From: CALDOK01 sp964481655
GTDB lineage: Bacteria > Myxococcota_A > UBA796 > JAFGLY01
Assembly: GCA_964481655.1 (NCBI GenBank)
Contig: CAYZVO010000019.1
Location: forward strand, 1 to 64,000
Length of the DNA: 64,000 nucleotides
Direction of reading: 5' to 3'
Of the stretch, positions 35,814 through 46,526 are shown in pieces. The notes under the pieces are model-generated. The model saw nothing but the letters and a program-made list of their open reading frames with translations. It had not been told where the DNA came from and did no database searches. The translations under genes and the position numbers were made by a program. The stretch's first letter is position 1; each line of letters begins with the position of its first letter.

Positions 35814-35856
35814 CCCACAGCCGACAGCTGGCAGCCGACAGCTGGCAGCCGACAGC
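35814..35856. repeat. CAGCCGACAGCTGG tandem array
   Basis: About 2.5 copies of a 14-bp unit made of two related heptamers (CAGCCGA + CAGCTGG). The same heptamer family occurs at 35988, 42949 and 48225. Confidence 0.7.
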
Positions 35857-35987
35857 GGATGCTTGGCGAACGGGGTGGTGGCGCCTGACGGCGAGGGAGC
35901 CTGGTGGGGAGCTGTCACCCGCCCGGGGCGTCGCCGTTCCAGCGGGCCGGGGGGTGGTGGTCACCCTGCCGGAACCTGAAACAGCTT

Positions 35988-36023
35988 GGGCTGTGGGCTG
36001 TGGGCTGTGGGCGGTGGGCTGGG
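35988..36023. repeat. GGGCTGT heptamer array
   Basis: Five imperfect units of GGGCTGT, 63 nt before the GTG start of the PilT-like gene. Related arrays flank other genes in the window. Confidence 0.75.
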
Positions 36024-36085
36024 AAGCCAAGCGCACGCAACGGGGTCCCGGATAGGCTCTCCCCTCCCCCACTCCCGGAGCACCC

Positions 36086-37378
36086 GTGGCCCTCCTCGAC
36101 TCCCTCGTCCGACAGGCCTGGTCCGCCGGGGCCAGCGATCTGCACCTCGAGCCCGGCCTGCCCCCCGCCCTGCGGGTCCGCGGCCAGCTGCGCGTCAGCG
36201 GCGAACCCGTCGGCGCTCAGGCCGTACTCGGCGCGGCCCGTGGGCTGGCCACCGGCGAGCTGTGGGCGGCCTTCCTCGAGCGGCGCTCCCTCGATCTGTC
36301 CCGCACCATCGCGGGCGTGCGCTGCCGCATCAACGTCTTCGAGACCCAGCGGGGCGTGGCCCTGGCCGTGCGCCTGCTGACCGGCTTCGCCGCGACCCTC
36401 GAGACCCTCAACCTGCACCCCTCCCTGGGGGACCTGGTGGAGCGCAGCCACGGCCTGGTGCTCATCTCCGGGCCCACCGGGAGCGGCAAGAGCACGACGA
36501 TGGCGGGGCTGGTCCAGGAGATCAACCGGCACGAGGCGCGCCACATCATCACCATCGAGCAGCCCATCGAGCACCGACTCGAGCCCAAGAAGAGCTTCAT
36601 CCGCCAGCGCGAGGTGGGCCGCCACACCCCCAGCTTCGAGCAGGCCCTGCTCGACGCCCTGCGCGAGGACCCCGACGTGCTGGTGGTGGGCGAGATGCGC
36701 CGCCCCGAGACCATCCGCCTGACGCTGGACGCCGCCGAGACCGGCCACCTGGTGCTCACCACCGCCCACTCCGGCTCGACGACCGAGGCGCTGCAGCGGG
36801 TGGTGGCGGCCTTCCCACCAGAGCAGCAGGCTGCCGTCTGCGCCCAGCTGGCCGAGTGCCTGGTGGCGGTGGTCTGCCAGCGGCTCAGCTACCGGCCCGA
36901 CCTGGGCATCCGGGTGCCGGTGCTCGAGATCCTGCGGGGCAGCGACGCGGTGCGCTCCATCATCCGCAGCAACAAGCTCTCCCGGCTGGCCTCGGCCATC
37001 ACCACCGGCGGAGCCGACGACATGTGGACCTTCGACCGCTACCAGCGTTGGCTGGACGGACGCAGCCGCTTCTACACGCCGCCCCAGCGACCAGCGGCGC
37101 AGGCAGATGGAGTGGAGGATGGGCCTGCGCTGCCGAAGGTGGAGGCAGGGTCGTCTACTCGCCGACGTCGCGACGCGTTGAGCCGCGGCGCAGCCGCCGG
37201 ATCGAACGCGGAGGCCCTGGACGGCCGCAGGACCGACCAGGGCGGGTTGAACCGCAGCGCAGCCGACGGTTCCAACGCGGAGGCCATCGGCGGCCAACGG
37301 CCCGCCGATGGCGTCATCGACCTGGATGGGGGCGACGAGGACCTGGCCAGCATCCTGGCGGAGCTCGATCGGCGCTGA
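36086..37378 (+). CDS. PilT-like pilus retraction ATPase with repeat-bearing tail
   Basis: 430 residues, start GTG after CGGAG. Walker A is GPTGSGKST (129-137). Asp and His boxes follow, then VGEMRRPETIRL, and the PilT signature is seen as AVRSIIRSNKLSRL (AIRNLIRE-like). This fits a secretion ATPase of the PilT/PilU retraction type, acting at the base of type IV pili. The last 80 residues are a low-complexity extension with two copies of S(R)GAA(A)GSNAEA(L/I). No other pilus assembly gene is present. Confidence 0.83.
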   Translation: MALLDSLVRQAWSAGASDLHLEPGLPPALRVRGQLRVSGEPVGAQAVLGAARGLATGELWAAFLERRSLDLSRTIAGVRCRINVFETQRGVALAVRLLTGFAATLETLNLHPSLGDLVERSHGLVLISGPTGSGKSTTMAGLVQEINRHEARHIITIEQPIEHRLEPKKSFIRQREVGRHTPSFEQALLDALREDPDVLVVGEMRRPETIRLTLDAAETGHLVLTTAHSGSTTEALQRVVAAFPPEQQAAVCAQLAECLVAVVCQRLSYRPDLGIRVPVLEILRGSDAVRSIIRSNKLSRLASAITTGGADDMWTFDRYQRWLDGRSRFYTPPQRPAAQADGVEDGPALPKVEAGSSTRRRRDALSRGAAAGSNAEALDGRRTDQGGLNRSAADGSNAEAIGGQRPADGVIDLDGGDEDLASILAELDRR

Positions 37379-37417
37379 CGCTGCTATCGTGTGGGAGCAC
37401 CTCCCCCGGAGCCCCCG

Positions 37418-38863
37418 TTGGCCCTGCCCTTCCTGCTCGCCGCCGCGCTGACCACCAGCCCCGCGCTCGCCGACGAGGCCGTGGAGCAGGCCATCGTCCT
37501 GTTCCGGGAGCACAAGCCCGCTAGGGCGAGCACGGAGCTGCACGCACTGCTGGAGGGCCCGGACCTCGAGGACGCCGACCGCGCCCGCTACTACCTGGCC
37601 CGCAGCCTGCACAACCTGGGGCTGGTCCAGGCCGCCCAGCTCGAGCTGCTGGCGCTGATGGAACGCGACGGCCCCTACGCCCGCCACGCCCTGTCCGGCC
37701 TGCTGGCCATCGCGCGCCAGACCGGCGACCCATCAGCCTTGATCGGTGTGGTGGACCGGGTGGACCCCGCCGAGCACCCCCCGGCGGTGCAGCCGAGCCT
37801 GCACTACCTGCAGGGGCTGGGCGCCTGGCAGCGGCAGGACCACGTCCGGGCCAACGAGCTGCTCGGCCAGGTGCCCGAGGGCTCGGCGTTGTACCCCCGG
37901 GCCCGCTACCTCCAGGGCCTGATCCTGACGCAGCACGGCAAAGACAAGTCCGCAGTGGGGGCGTTCGAGGACGTGGTGGAGGCCGCGCCCCACAGCGACG
38001 ACCGCCGCGCCCACGCCCAGCTCGCCGCGCTGGCCACCCTGCAGATCGGCCGGGTCTACGACACCCTGGGTGCGCTGGACAAGGCCGAGGGCTTCTACGC
38101 CCAGGTGGAGCGGGGCAGCACCCCGTGGGCCGACGCCCTCGAGGCCATGGCCCGCATCGACCTGGCGCAGGGCGAGCCCGACTCCGCGCTGCGGCGCTCC
38201 CTGAGCGCGTCCTGGCCCGTGCTGTCGTCGGCCGCACCCCGGGGCGCCGAGCTGCTGCACGCCCAGGCCCTGGCCGCCCTGTGCCGCCCGGACGAGGCCC
38301 AGGTGGTGCTGCGGAGCTTCGACGAGCGGGCGCTGCCCATGTGGACCGAGCTGGCCGGCCTGACCGCCGCCCACCGCGACGATGAGGGCACCTGGCGGGA
38401 TCCGCGGGAGGCCTGGCTGGCCTGGAACGCCCCCCGGGACGAGGGCTGGGACCTCTCCACCCCGATCGTCGAGCTCACGCTGCTCGACCATGAGCTGGCC
38501 GAGGCGGTGCGCCGGGTGCGGGGGCTCGACGACAAGCTGCGGCTGGTCTCCGCCCAGGACGTGGCCTGGCGCGAGGCCATGGGCCCGGTGGTGCGCACAC
38601 GCCTCGAAGCCGAACGCGAGGACCGACAGGCCGAAGCGGGGCTGGTCCTGCTCGAGGCCCTGGCTTCCATGGAGGCCGAGCTGGGGGTGTTGCTGACGCT
38701 CTCCGAGGCACAGCGCAGCGCGATGGCCGAGGTCGAGGGCTGCCCGGCGGCGGCCGCTGGGGGGCCCCAGGACGACCCCGACGCCTGGGACAGCGAACAG
38801 CGGGACGAACCCCCGGTCTGGTCCTGGCCCTTCACCGGCGAGATCTGGGCCGACGAGATCTGA
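37418..38863 (+). CDS. Exported TPR protein with C-terminal WPFTGEIWADE motif
   Basis: 481 residues from a TTG at 37418 that follows CCGGAG and yields a signal peptide (MALPFLLAAALTTSPALA). An upstream GTG at 37391 lacks this. Most of the mature protein is TPR-like helix pairs (YLARSLHNLGLVQAAQLEL; ARYLQGLILTQHGKDKSAV). The final residues are WPFTGEIWADEI. The gene at 40679 encodes a paralogue with the same order and tail. It follows PilT-like ATPase with a 39-nt gap and may be co-transcribed. Function unknown. Confidence 0.72.
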   Translation: MALPFLLAAALTTSPALADEAVEQAIVLFREHKPARASTELHALLEGPDLEDADRARYYLARSLHNLGLVQAAQLELLALMERDGPYARHALSGLLAIARQTGDPSALIGVVDRVDPAEHPPAVQPSLHYLQGLGAWQRQDHVRANELLGQVPEGSALYPRARYLQGLILTQHGKDKSAVGAFEDVVEAAPHSDDRRAHAQLAALATLQIGRVYDTLGALDKAEGFYAQVERGSTPWADALEAMARIDLAQGEPDSALRRSLSASWPVLSSAAPRGAELLHAQALAALCRPDEAQVVLRSFDERALPMWTELAGLTAAHRDDEGTWRDPREAWLAWNAPRDEGWDLSTPIVELTLLDHELAEAVRRVRGLDDKLRLVSAQDVAWREAMGPVVRTRLEAEREDRQAEAGLVLLEALASMEAELGVLLTLSEAQRSAMAEVEGCPAAAAGGPQDDPDAWDSEQRDEPPVWSWPFTGEIWADEI

Positions 38864-38872
38864 GCCGGGAGA

Positions 38873-40399
38873 CTACGAGACGAACAGCTTGTCGGACGCG
38901 AAGTTCGGGTCGCAGGTCAGGTTCACCCCCAGCCGCCGCAGGCCCTGCTCGTCACCCGGGGTGGGCAGGTGGGTCATGTGGACCTCGCAGCCCCGCAGCC
39001 CCGGCAGGCAGCTCAGCGCCTCGTGGGCGATGGGGTTGGTGGTGGAGCTGGCGCACAGGGCGATCAAGGTGTCCTCGAGGTCGAGGCTGATGGACTCGCG
39101 GCCCAGCACGTCCTTGCGCAGCTGGCCGATGGCCCCGATGACGCTGGGGCTGAGTAGATCCATGTGCTCCGGCACACCGGCCAGCACCTTGATGGCGTTG
39201 AGCACCAGGGCCGAGGCCGCGTGCATCAGCGGCGAGTTGCGGCCCGTCACCACGCGGCCGCCCTCGAGCTCGATGGCGGCGCCGCTGAACACGCCCCGGT
39301 GGCCCTTCTGCGCCTCGCGCTGGGAGCGCTCCGAGACCTCGCGGGCCGGGGCCACGGTGGGGCGGTCCCTCGGGCCCACATCGAACTCCTGCATGAGCAG
39401 CTCGACCCGCTGCACCGATGCGGGGTCTTCCTGGCCGACGGCCACGTCGCAGGCGTAGCGGAAGTAGCGCCGCAGGATCTCCTGCTTGCCCGCCCAGCGG
39501 GCGCGCTCGTCATCGACGATGGCGTAGCCCGCGCGGTTGACGCCCATGTCGGTGGGGGAGGCGTACATCGAGGTGCCGGTGATCTTCTCGAGGATGCGGC
39601 GCAGCAGGGGGAAGGCCGCCACGTCCCGGTTGTAGTTCACCGCTTGCTCGCCGTAGGCGTCGATGTGGAACGGGTCGATCATGTTGACGTCCCCCAGATC
39701 CGCGGTGGCCGCCTCGTAGGCCGCGTTGACCGGGTGCCGCAGGGGCAGGTTCCAGATGGGGAAGGTCTCGAACTTGGCGTAGCCGGCCCCCACCCCGCGC
39801 TGGTGCTCGTGGTAGACCTGCGACAGACAGGTGGCCATCTTGCCGCTGTTGGGCCCGGGGGCGTTGACGATCACCAGCGGCTTGGTGGTCTCGATGTAGG
39901 GGTTGGACCCGTAGCCGTCCTCGCTGACCACCCGGTCCACCGCGGTGGGGTAGCCGGCGATGGGCCGGTGCAGGAAGGCGGGCACGCCCCGGGCCTCGAG
40001 CTTGGTGTGGAAGGCCGCGGCAGCCGGCTGGTCCTCGTAGCGGGTGATCACCACCCCGCGGACCTCGAGCCCCCAGGAGCGGAGGTCGTCGATCAGCTTG
40101 AAGGTGTCGGCGTCGTAGGTGTGGCCGAAGTCGGCGCGCACCTTGTTGCGCTCGAGGTCCCCCGCGTAGATGCACAGGATGATCTCGGCGTCGTCCGCCA
40201 GCTGCTGCAGCAGCCGCACCTTGACGTTGGGATCGAAGCCGGGGAGCACGCGGGAGGCGTGGTAGTCGAACACCAGCTTGCCCCCGAACTCCAGGTAGAG
40301 CTTGTTGTCGAAGCGGGCGATGCGCTCCCGGATGGCGGCGGTCTGCTCGGCCAGGTAGCGCTCGTTGTCGAAGGCGTGGGTCGGAGGCGTGGACGTCAT
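38873..40399 (-). CDS. DUF1846 protein
   Basis: 508 residues starting MTSTPPTHAFDNERYLAEQT, CAGGAG 6 nt before the ATG. It is full-length for the family (about 500), with the conserved FGGKLVFDYHASRVLPGF near the start, APGPNSGKMATCLSQVYHE (P-loop-like) and the C-terminal THLPTPGDE. Structures of members show a Rossmann-like fold, but the biological role is unknown. It lies between the two paralogous TPR genes. Confidence 0.9.
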   Translation of the reverse strand: MTSTPPTHAFDNERYLAEQTAAIRERIARFDNKLYLEFGGKLVFDYHASRVLPGFDPNVKVRLLQQLADDAEIILCIYAGDLERNKVRADFGHTYDADTFKLIDDLRSWGLEVRGVVITRYEDQPAAAAFHTKLEARGVPAFLHRPIAGYPTAVDRVVSEDGYGSNPYIETTKPLVIVNAPGPNSGKMATCLSQVYHEHQRGVGAGYAKFETFPIWNLPLRHPVNAAYEAATADLGDVNMIDPFHIDAYGEQAVNYNRDVAAFPLLRRILEKITGTSMYASPTDMGVNRAGYAIVDDERARWAGKQEILRRYFRYACDVAVGQEDPASVQRVELLMQEFDVGPRDRPTVAPAREVSERSQREAQKGHRGVFSGAAIELEGGRVVTGRNSPLMHAASALVLNAIKVLAGVPEHMDLLSPSVIGAIGQLRKDVLGRESISLDLEDTLIALCASSTTNPIAHEALSCLPGLRGCEVHMTHLPTPGDEQGLRRLGVNLTCDPNFASDKLFVS

Positions 40400-40588
40400 C
40401 GCGGGCTCCTGTGGGCAGTGCCTGGTTCCTATCTCGATGGGGGCTCCGCCGGAACCGGATCGTCAAGGGGATGTCAGTGGGACGGGGCGCCCGCCCCGAG
40501 TCGCCACCACGACCTCACGCCGCGTCCGGCCTGCCTTCCCCGCCCTTCCCGCACCTGGTGGGTGGCGTCGTGACGTGCCCGGACGCGC

Positions 40589-40660
40589 GGCCGCCCGGGC
40601 GGGGGGCGCCCCCCCCGCCCCCCCCCCCCCCCCCCCCCCCCCACCCCCCCCCCCCCCCCG
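40589..40660. repeat. Poly-C tract ahead of TPR gene
   Basis: Runs of up to about 25 C interrupted by single G or A. It is similar in kind to the tract in the HAD gene and at 49893. It lies where the N-terminus of the next gene should be, so the true start and ribosome site are probably lost here. Likely sequencing or assembly damage. Confidence 0.7.
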
Positions 40661-40678
40661 CCCGGGCAAAAAGACGAA

Positions 40679-42487
<1,809 letters not shown>

Positions 42488-42506
42488 GGCCTCCAGCCGA
42501 CAGCCC

Positions 42507-42878
42507 CTAGTCACAGACGCAGTCCCAGTCGGTGTCCAGGTCGATCACCGTGACCACACGGGTCTCGTCGTCGCAGCCGGCGAGGATGACCCGGGCCTGC
42601 TGGCCGTCGGGGGTGGTGCCCTCCATGGCGTAGCTGGGGCAGGCACCATCGGTCCGGGTGCGGGCAGGATCGATGGCGCCGTGGGCCAGCACGTGCTCGA
42701 CCTCGCTTCGATCGATGTGGCGGCAGCCCATGCGGCACTCGCCGTGGCGCGTGAGGACCAGGGGGTTGGCGCGCAGGCCCTGCACGATGGGGTCCACGGG
42801 ATCGGCGGGAGGGTCCAGGGCGGTCGTGCAGGCCGCGAGGGCGAGCGCGATGACGACGGCGATGATGGAGCTGGGCAG
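42507..42878 (-). CDS. DUF4258-like lipoprotein, putative CTG start
   Basis: 123 residues when begun at the CTG at 42878, which is preceded by AGGGAGGCGAAA. No ATG, GTG or TTG is available in a suitable place. The signal reads LPSSIIAVVIALALAAC. The mature part has the pattern LTRHGECRMGCRHIDRSEVEHVLAHG, typical of DUF4258 but with extra Cys pairs, and ends with DCVCD. A longer reading frame upstream is repeat sequence and unlikely to be coding. Function unknown. Confidence 0.55.
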   Translation of the reverse strand: MPSSIIAVVIALALAACTTALDPPADPVDPIVQGLRANPLVLTRHGECRMGCRHIDRSEVEHVLAHGAIDPARTRTDGACPSYAMEGTTPDGQQARVILAGCDDETRVVTVIDLDTDWDCVCD

Positions 42879-42948
42879 TTTCGCCTCCCTGGCGGTGGGT
42901 GCGGAGGGCTGCGGTAACGCGCAGCGCGAGGGGTGCCGCTTCGATGGG

Positions 42949-42976
42949 CCCACAGCCCACAGCCCACAGCCCACGG
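42949..42976. repeat. CCCACAG heptamer array
   Basis: Four units, the fourth as CCCACGG; reverse complement of the GGGCTGT family elsewhere in the window. Confidence 0.8.
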
Positions 42977-43089
42977 CAGGTCTGTGCTCGGATCGCCGTC
43001 GTGGCGCGGGGGTCCTGGTCCATCGGGTTGAGCCCGCGCGCTGACTCGCCAGCGCCGGCAACCCGGGGGTTTCGCCGAGAACGGGGTCA

Positions 43090-43204
43090 CTTGTCGGCGG
43101 ATTTCGCCGGAAACTCGGGGGGTTCTCGGCGATAGGGCGAGGTTGTCGGCGGATTTCGCTCCGTTTGCGCCGGAAACTCGGGGGGTTCTCTGCGAAGAGG
43201 GCGA
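43090..43204. repeat. Two-unit tandem array with inverted tail
   Basis: Unit TTGTCGGCGGATTTCGC...CGGAAACTCGGGGGGTTCTC..GCGA..AGGGCGAG repeats at 43091 and 43144. The second copy has 11 extra bases. Just past it, GAGTTTCCGGC is inverted to the internal GCCGGAAACTC, and a partial copy precedes at 43058. It translates to repeated ENPPSFRR but is unlikely to be coding. Confidence 0.75.
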
Positions 43205-43402
43205 GTTTCCGGCGCAGCGCCGCCACCGGCGACATCGTTCGAGTCCTTCGTGCCCGGAGCAGGATGGTCCTGGTGCCGAGCGACGGGCTGTGGGCTGCAG
43301 GCCCCTCACGGCAGGACTGTAGCCAGCGCCACGCTCGACCCGCACGGACGTTGTTCGAACGGGCCGACAATACAAGGCTCACCCCAACCCCTGGAGGCCT
43401 CG

Positions 43403-44209
43403 ATGCTCGCCCGCACTCTCATCCTCACCCTGCTCGCCCTGTTCTCCTGGAACGCCATGGCGGCCAAGGTGCCCTGGAGCGGGCGCAAGCAGACCGTGCA
43501 GGTTCCCGTGGACCAGGAGGTCGAGCTGGCGGGACAGCTGGCCACGGAGCTGCTGGCCGAGCTCACGGTCGTAGAAGACGAGCGGGCCACGCTGGTGAAC
43601 CAGGTCGCCCAGCGCCTCTTCGCCCAGATCCCGGGCAAGGCGGGGGATCGCTCCTGGCGGGCCGTGCTGGTGGATGGGGATGGGGTCGAGATCGTGGCGC
43701 TGCCCGACGGCTCCGTGATCGTGCACACGGGCATGCTGTCGGTCCTGAACTCCGAGGCGGAGCTCGCCGCGATCATGGCCCACACCATCGCCCACGCCTT
43801 CGCCCGCCACGGCGCCGAGCGCATCACCAGCAGCCTGCTGCTCCCCGGCCTGCTGACCACCGACGGGCTGTCCCTGGTGGACCCCCAGTACGGATCGCAC
43901 ATCATGGCCGACCTCGGCGCCGGCACGAGCATCGGGGTGGTGCTCCCCTTCTCGCGGAAGCACGAGGAGGAGGCCGACCTGCTGGGCATGAAGCTGATGG
44001 CCCGTGCGGGCTACGACCCACGGGCCATGGGCACCGCGGTGGCCCTCGTCTCCGACGCCTTCGGTGACAGCGGCCGGCTGACCTGGCTCTCCACCCACCC
44101 GGTGAGCAGCAAGCGCAAGCAGCGCATCACCGAGTCCGTGCCCGAGGTCCAGAAGGACTACGACAAGGCCGAGAACCAGTACGGCCTGGGGGTACGCCTG
44201 AACCCGTAG
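43403..44209 (+). CDS. M48-family peptidase-like protein with altered HEXXH
   Basis: 268 residues with signal peptide MLARTLILTLLALFSWNAMA; CTGGAGG precedes the ATG. The layout is that of periplasmic M48 (BepA/LoiP-like) proteases: the zinc site should read HEXXH but here is HTIAH (127-131), so the catalytic Glu is Thr. The third ligand Glu188 in SRKHEEEAD and the following DLLGMKLMARAGYDP are kept. It could bind zinc but should not cleave by the usual mechanism. It lies 16 nt before the RND exporter, likely the same transcript. Function may be chaperone-like. Confidence 0.8.
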   Translation: MLARTLILTLLALFSWNAMAAKVPWSGRKQTVQVPVDQEVELAGQLATELLAELTVVEDERATLVNQVAQRLFAQIPGKAGDRSWRAVLVDGDGVEIVALPDGSVIVHTGMLSVLNSEAELAAIMAHTIAHAFARHGAERITSSLLLPGLLTTDGLSLVDPQYGSHIMADLGAGTSIGVVLPFSRKHEEEADLLGMKLMARAGYDPRAMGTAVALVSDAFGDSGRLTWLSTHPVSSKRKQRITESVPEVQKDYDKAENQYGLGVRLNP

Positions 44210-44225
44210 GGATAGGGGGCGCCCC

Positions 44226-46526
44226 ATGAACACGGGCGATCTGGCCGAGGCCTACGGGCGCTGGACGGTGCGGCAGCGGGGCACGGCCCTCGCGCTGGCC
44301 GGGCTGCTGACGCTGCTGTCCGTGGCGGTCATCGGGACCCAGCTGTGGCGGGGGGAGCTGCGGGTGGACTTCACCCCCCAGGCCCTGTTCATGGACAACA
44401 CCCCGGCCCTCGAGCGCATGGGGCGCATCGAGGAGAGCTTCGGCCGAGACGACAACGACCTGGTGCTGATCCTCGAGGGGCTGCGGGCCGAAGCCGAGGC
44501 CGTCGAGGCCCTGCGCGCCCTGCACGCCGCCATGGAGGACGACCCCCGGGTGGAGCGGGTGGACTCCATCGTCAACGCCGAGCTCGTGGAGCCCGAGGGT
44601 GCCGGCATCCGGGTGCTCACCCCCGTCGACGATCTTCCCCCCGCCGAGGCCTTCGCCCGCCTGGCCGCCGATCCCGTGCTGGGGGGACTGATCATCGCCG
44701 AGGACGGCGGCACAACCGCCCTGCGGGTGCGCATCGATCGCGAACGGGAGCAGGTCGCGGACCTCGCCCCGGTGGTCCACGAGCTGGTGGCCACCGCCCA
44801 GACCGTGCCCCTGCCCGCTGGCGCCGCGCTGCACCCCATCGGGGTGCCCTGGGTGCGGGTCGAGGTGGTGGATCTGCTGCTGGGGGACCAGCTCACCTTC
44901 CTGCCGGTGGTGGCCGTGCTCTTCGCGGTCACCATCTGCCTGCTGTACCGGCGGCTCTGGCTGGGGCTGGCGCCCCTGCTGAGCGTGCTGGCCGCGGACC
45001 TGTGGGCCATCGCCGTGCTGGCCTCGAGCGGCACCGTGTTCAACGTGCTGTCCGTGCTGGTGCCCACCCTGGTGGTGGTCATCGGCAGCTCCGACGGGAT
45101 CCACCTGGCGGGCCGCTTCCGCGAGGAGCTCGAGGCCGGGCGCTCCCGGGAAGACGCCATGGGCCACACCCTGCGGCACATGAGCGTGGCCTGTTTTCTC
45201 ACCACCTTCACCACCGCCGCCGGCTTCGGCTCCCTGGTGGTGGCCCAGACCGGGGTGGTGCGGGGCTTCGGCGTGCACAGCGCCGTGGCCGTGCTGGTGA
45301 CCTGGGTGGCCATCATGCTGGTCCTGCCCGCGCTGCTGGCCTTCATCCCCGAACACCGGGTCCGGCGGGCAGCACCCGCGAAGCAGGCTGCCGCCCCCAT
45401 GGGCCAGCGGCTGCTGGGCGCCCTGGACGGCCTGGTCCGCCGCCGCCCGGGTCGGGTGCTGGCGTTCACCCTGGCGCTCACGGCGCTGGCCGGCTGGCTG
45501 GGCAGCAGCGCCCGCCCGAACTCCAACCTGATGGAGATGTACCGGCCCGAGGCCGAGACCTGGCAGGCCATGCGCATCGTCGAGGATGAGCTGGGCGGGG
45601 TGGTCCCGATCTTCTTCCACCTCGCCGGGGAGCCCGGGGCCGTGCTCGAGCCCGCCGAGCTGGCCCGCATCGAGCAGCTCGAGGCCGCCCTGCGCAGCAA
45701 GGATCCAGTGCTGTGGAGCACCTCCATCGCCGGCCACCTGCGGGAGCTACACCGCACCCTCACCGGCGAGGACACCCTGCCCCCCAGCCGCCCCGCCGCC
45801 GCCCAGGAGCTGCTGCTGGCCGAGCTGTCCGGCCGCCACCCCTTCGAGGGAATCCTGGACGATGACCGGTCCCAGACGCGGATCCTGGCCCTGGTCGCCG
45901 ACTCCGGGGGGCGCGCCTACATCACCATGGCGGAGGAGCTGGACGCCGTGGTCGAGGCCCTCTTCGCAGACAGCGCGCTCGAGGTCGAGCTCACCGGCGA
46001 CGGCATGATGGCCTCGGCCGGGCTGGTGATCCTGGTGCGGGATCTGGCCAGCAGCCTGGCGCTGGTCTTCGTGGTCATCCTGGTGACCCTGTGGGCCCTG
46101 CTGCGGGATCTGCGCCTGGCCCTGGTGGCCGCCCTGCCCAACCTGGTTCCGCTGGTGTTCACCCTGGCGGTCATCGCCGTCACCGGAGCCGACCTGCGGG
46201 CCACCAACATCGTGGCCTTCACCGTGGCCATCGGCCTGGCCGTGGACGACACCATCCACTTCATCGTGCGCTACCGCCAGGAGCGGGTGGCGGGCCTGGA
46301 CGTCGCCGGCGCCATCAGCCGCAGCTACCACGGCGCCGGCCACGCCATCGTGCTCACGAGCATCCTGCTGGTGATGGGCTTCGGCATCCTCGCCACCAGC
46401 GAGATCGCCTCGAGCGCCGCCTTCGGCCTGCTCACCAGCGTCACCGTGGGCGCCGCGCTGCTGGCGGATCTGCTGCTGCTGCCGGCGCTGCTGCACATCG
46501 TGGGGCGGAGGCGCTGGGGGGACTAG
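44226..46526 (+). CDS. MMPL/RND-superfamily exporter
   Basis: 766 residues, two halves each with a large periplasmic loop and about five to six helices, the second half starting near residue 390. It has the sterol-sensing-like opening VVVIGSSDGIHLAGRFREEL and the related AIGLAVDDTIHFIVRYRQE. This is the single-chain lipid exporter type (YdgH/HpnN/MmpL class), not the adaptor-requiring AcrB type. Substrates in this class are hydrophobic lipids. It follows the M48-like gene and overlaps the stop of the convergent TIG lipoprotein by 4 nt. Confidence 0.85.
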   Translation: MNTGDLAEAYGRWTVRQRGTALALAGLLTLLSVAVIGTQLWRGELRVDFTPQALFMDNTPALERMGRIEESFGRDDNDLVLILEGLRAEAEAVEALRALHAAMEDDPRVERVDSIVNAELVEPEGAGIRVLTPVDDLPPAEAFARLAADPVLGGLIIAEDGGTTALRVRIDREREQVADLAPVVHELVATAQTVPLPAGAALHPIGVPWVRVEVVDLLLGDQLTFLPVVAVLFAVTICLLYRRLWLGLAPLLSVLAADLWAIAVLASSGTVFNVLSVLVPTLVVVIGSSDGIHLAGRFREELEAGRSREDAMGHTLRHMSVACFLTTFTTAAGFGSLVVAQTGVVRGFGVHSAVAVLVTWVAIMLVLPALLAFIPEHRVRRAAPAKQAAAPMGQRLLGALDGLVRRRPGRVLAFTLALTALAGWLGSSARPNSNLMEMYRPEAETWQAMRIVEDELGGVVPIFFHLAGEPGAVLEPAELARIEQLEAALRSKDPVLWSTSIAGHLRELHRTLTGEDTLPPSRPAAAQELLLAELSGRHPFEGILDDDRSQTRILALVADSGGRAYITMAEELDAVVEALFADSALEVELTGDGMMASAGLVILVRDLASSLALVFVVILVTLWALLRDLRLALVAALPNLVPLVFTLAVIAVTGADLRATNIVAFTVAIGLAVDDTIHFIVRYRQERVAGLDVAGAISRSYHGAGHAIVLTSILLVMGFGILATSEIASSAAFGLLTSVTVGAALLADLLLLPALLHIVGRRRWGD

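Larger units (their letters stand above)
35774..36085. other. Intergenic region with heptamer arrays
   Basis: 312 bp between divergent genes. It holds two short tandem arrays (35814-35856, 35988-36023) and a CGGAG ribosome site for the PilT-like gene at the right-hand end. No RNA gene was recognised. Confidence 0.6.
42879..43402. other. Repeat-rich intergenic region
   Basis: 524 bp without a credible gene. It holds the CCCACAG array (42949-42976), a tandem unit array (43090-43204), a two-copy GGGCTGT element near 43287 and, at the right end, CTGGAGG before the M48-like gene. No RNA gene recognised. Confidence 0.65.

Noticed and set aside
42545..43375. Reading frames through the 43-kb repeats (ENPPSFRR repeats)
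   Set aside because: Repeat DNA without ribosome site or family; only the DUF4258 part is credible.
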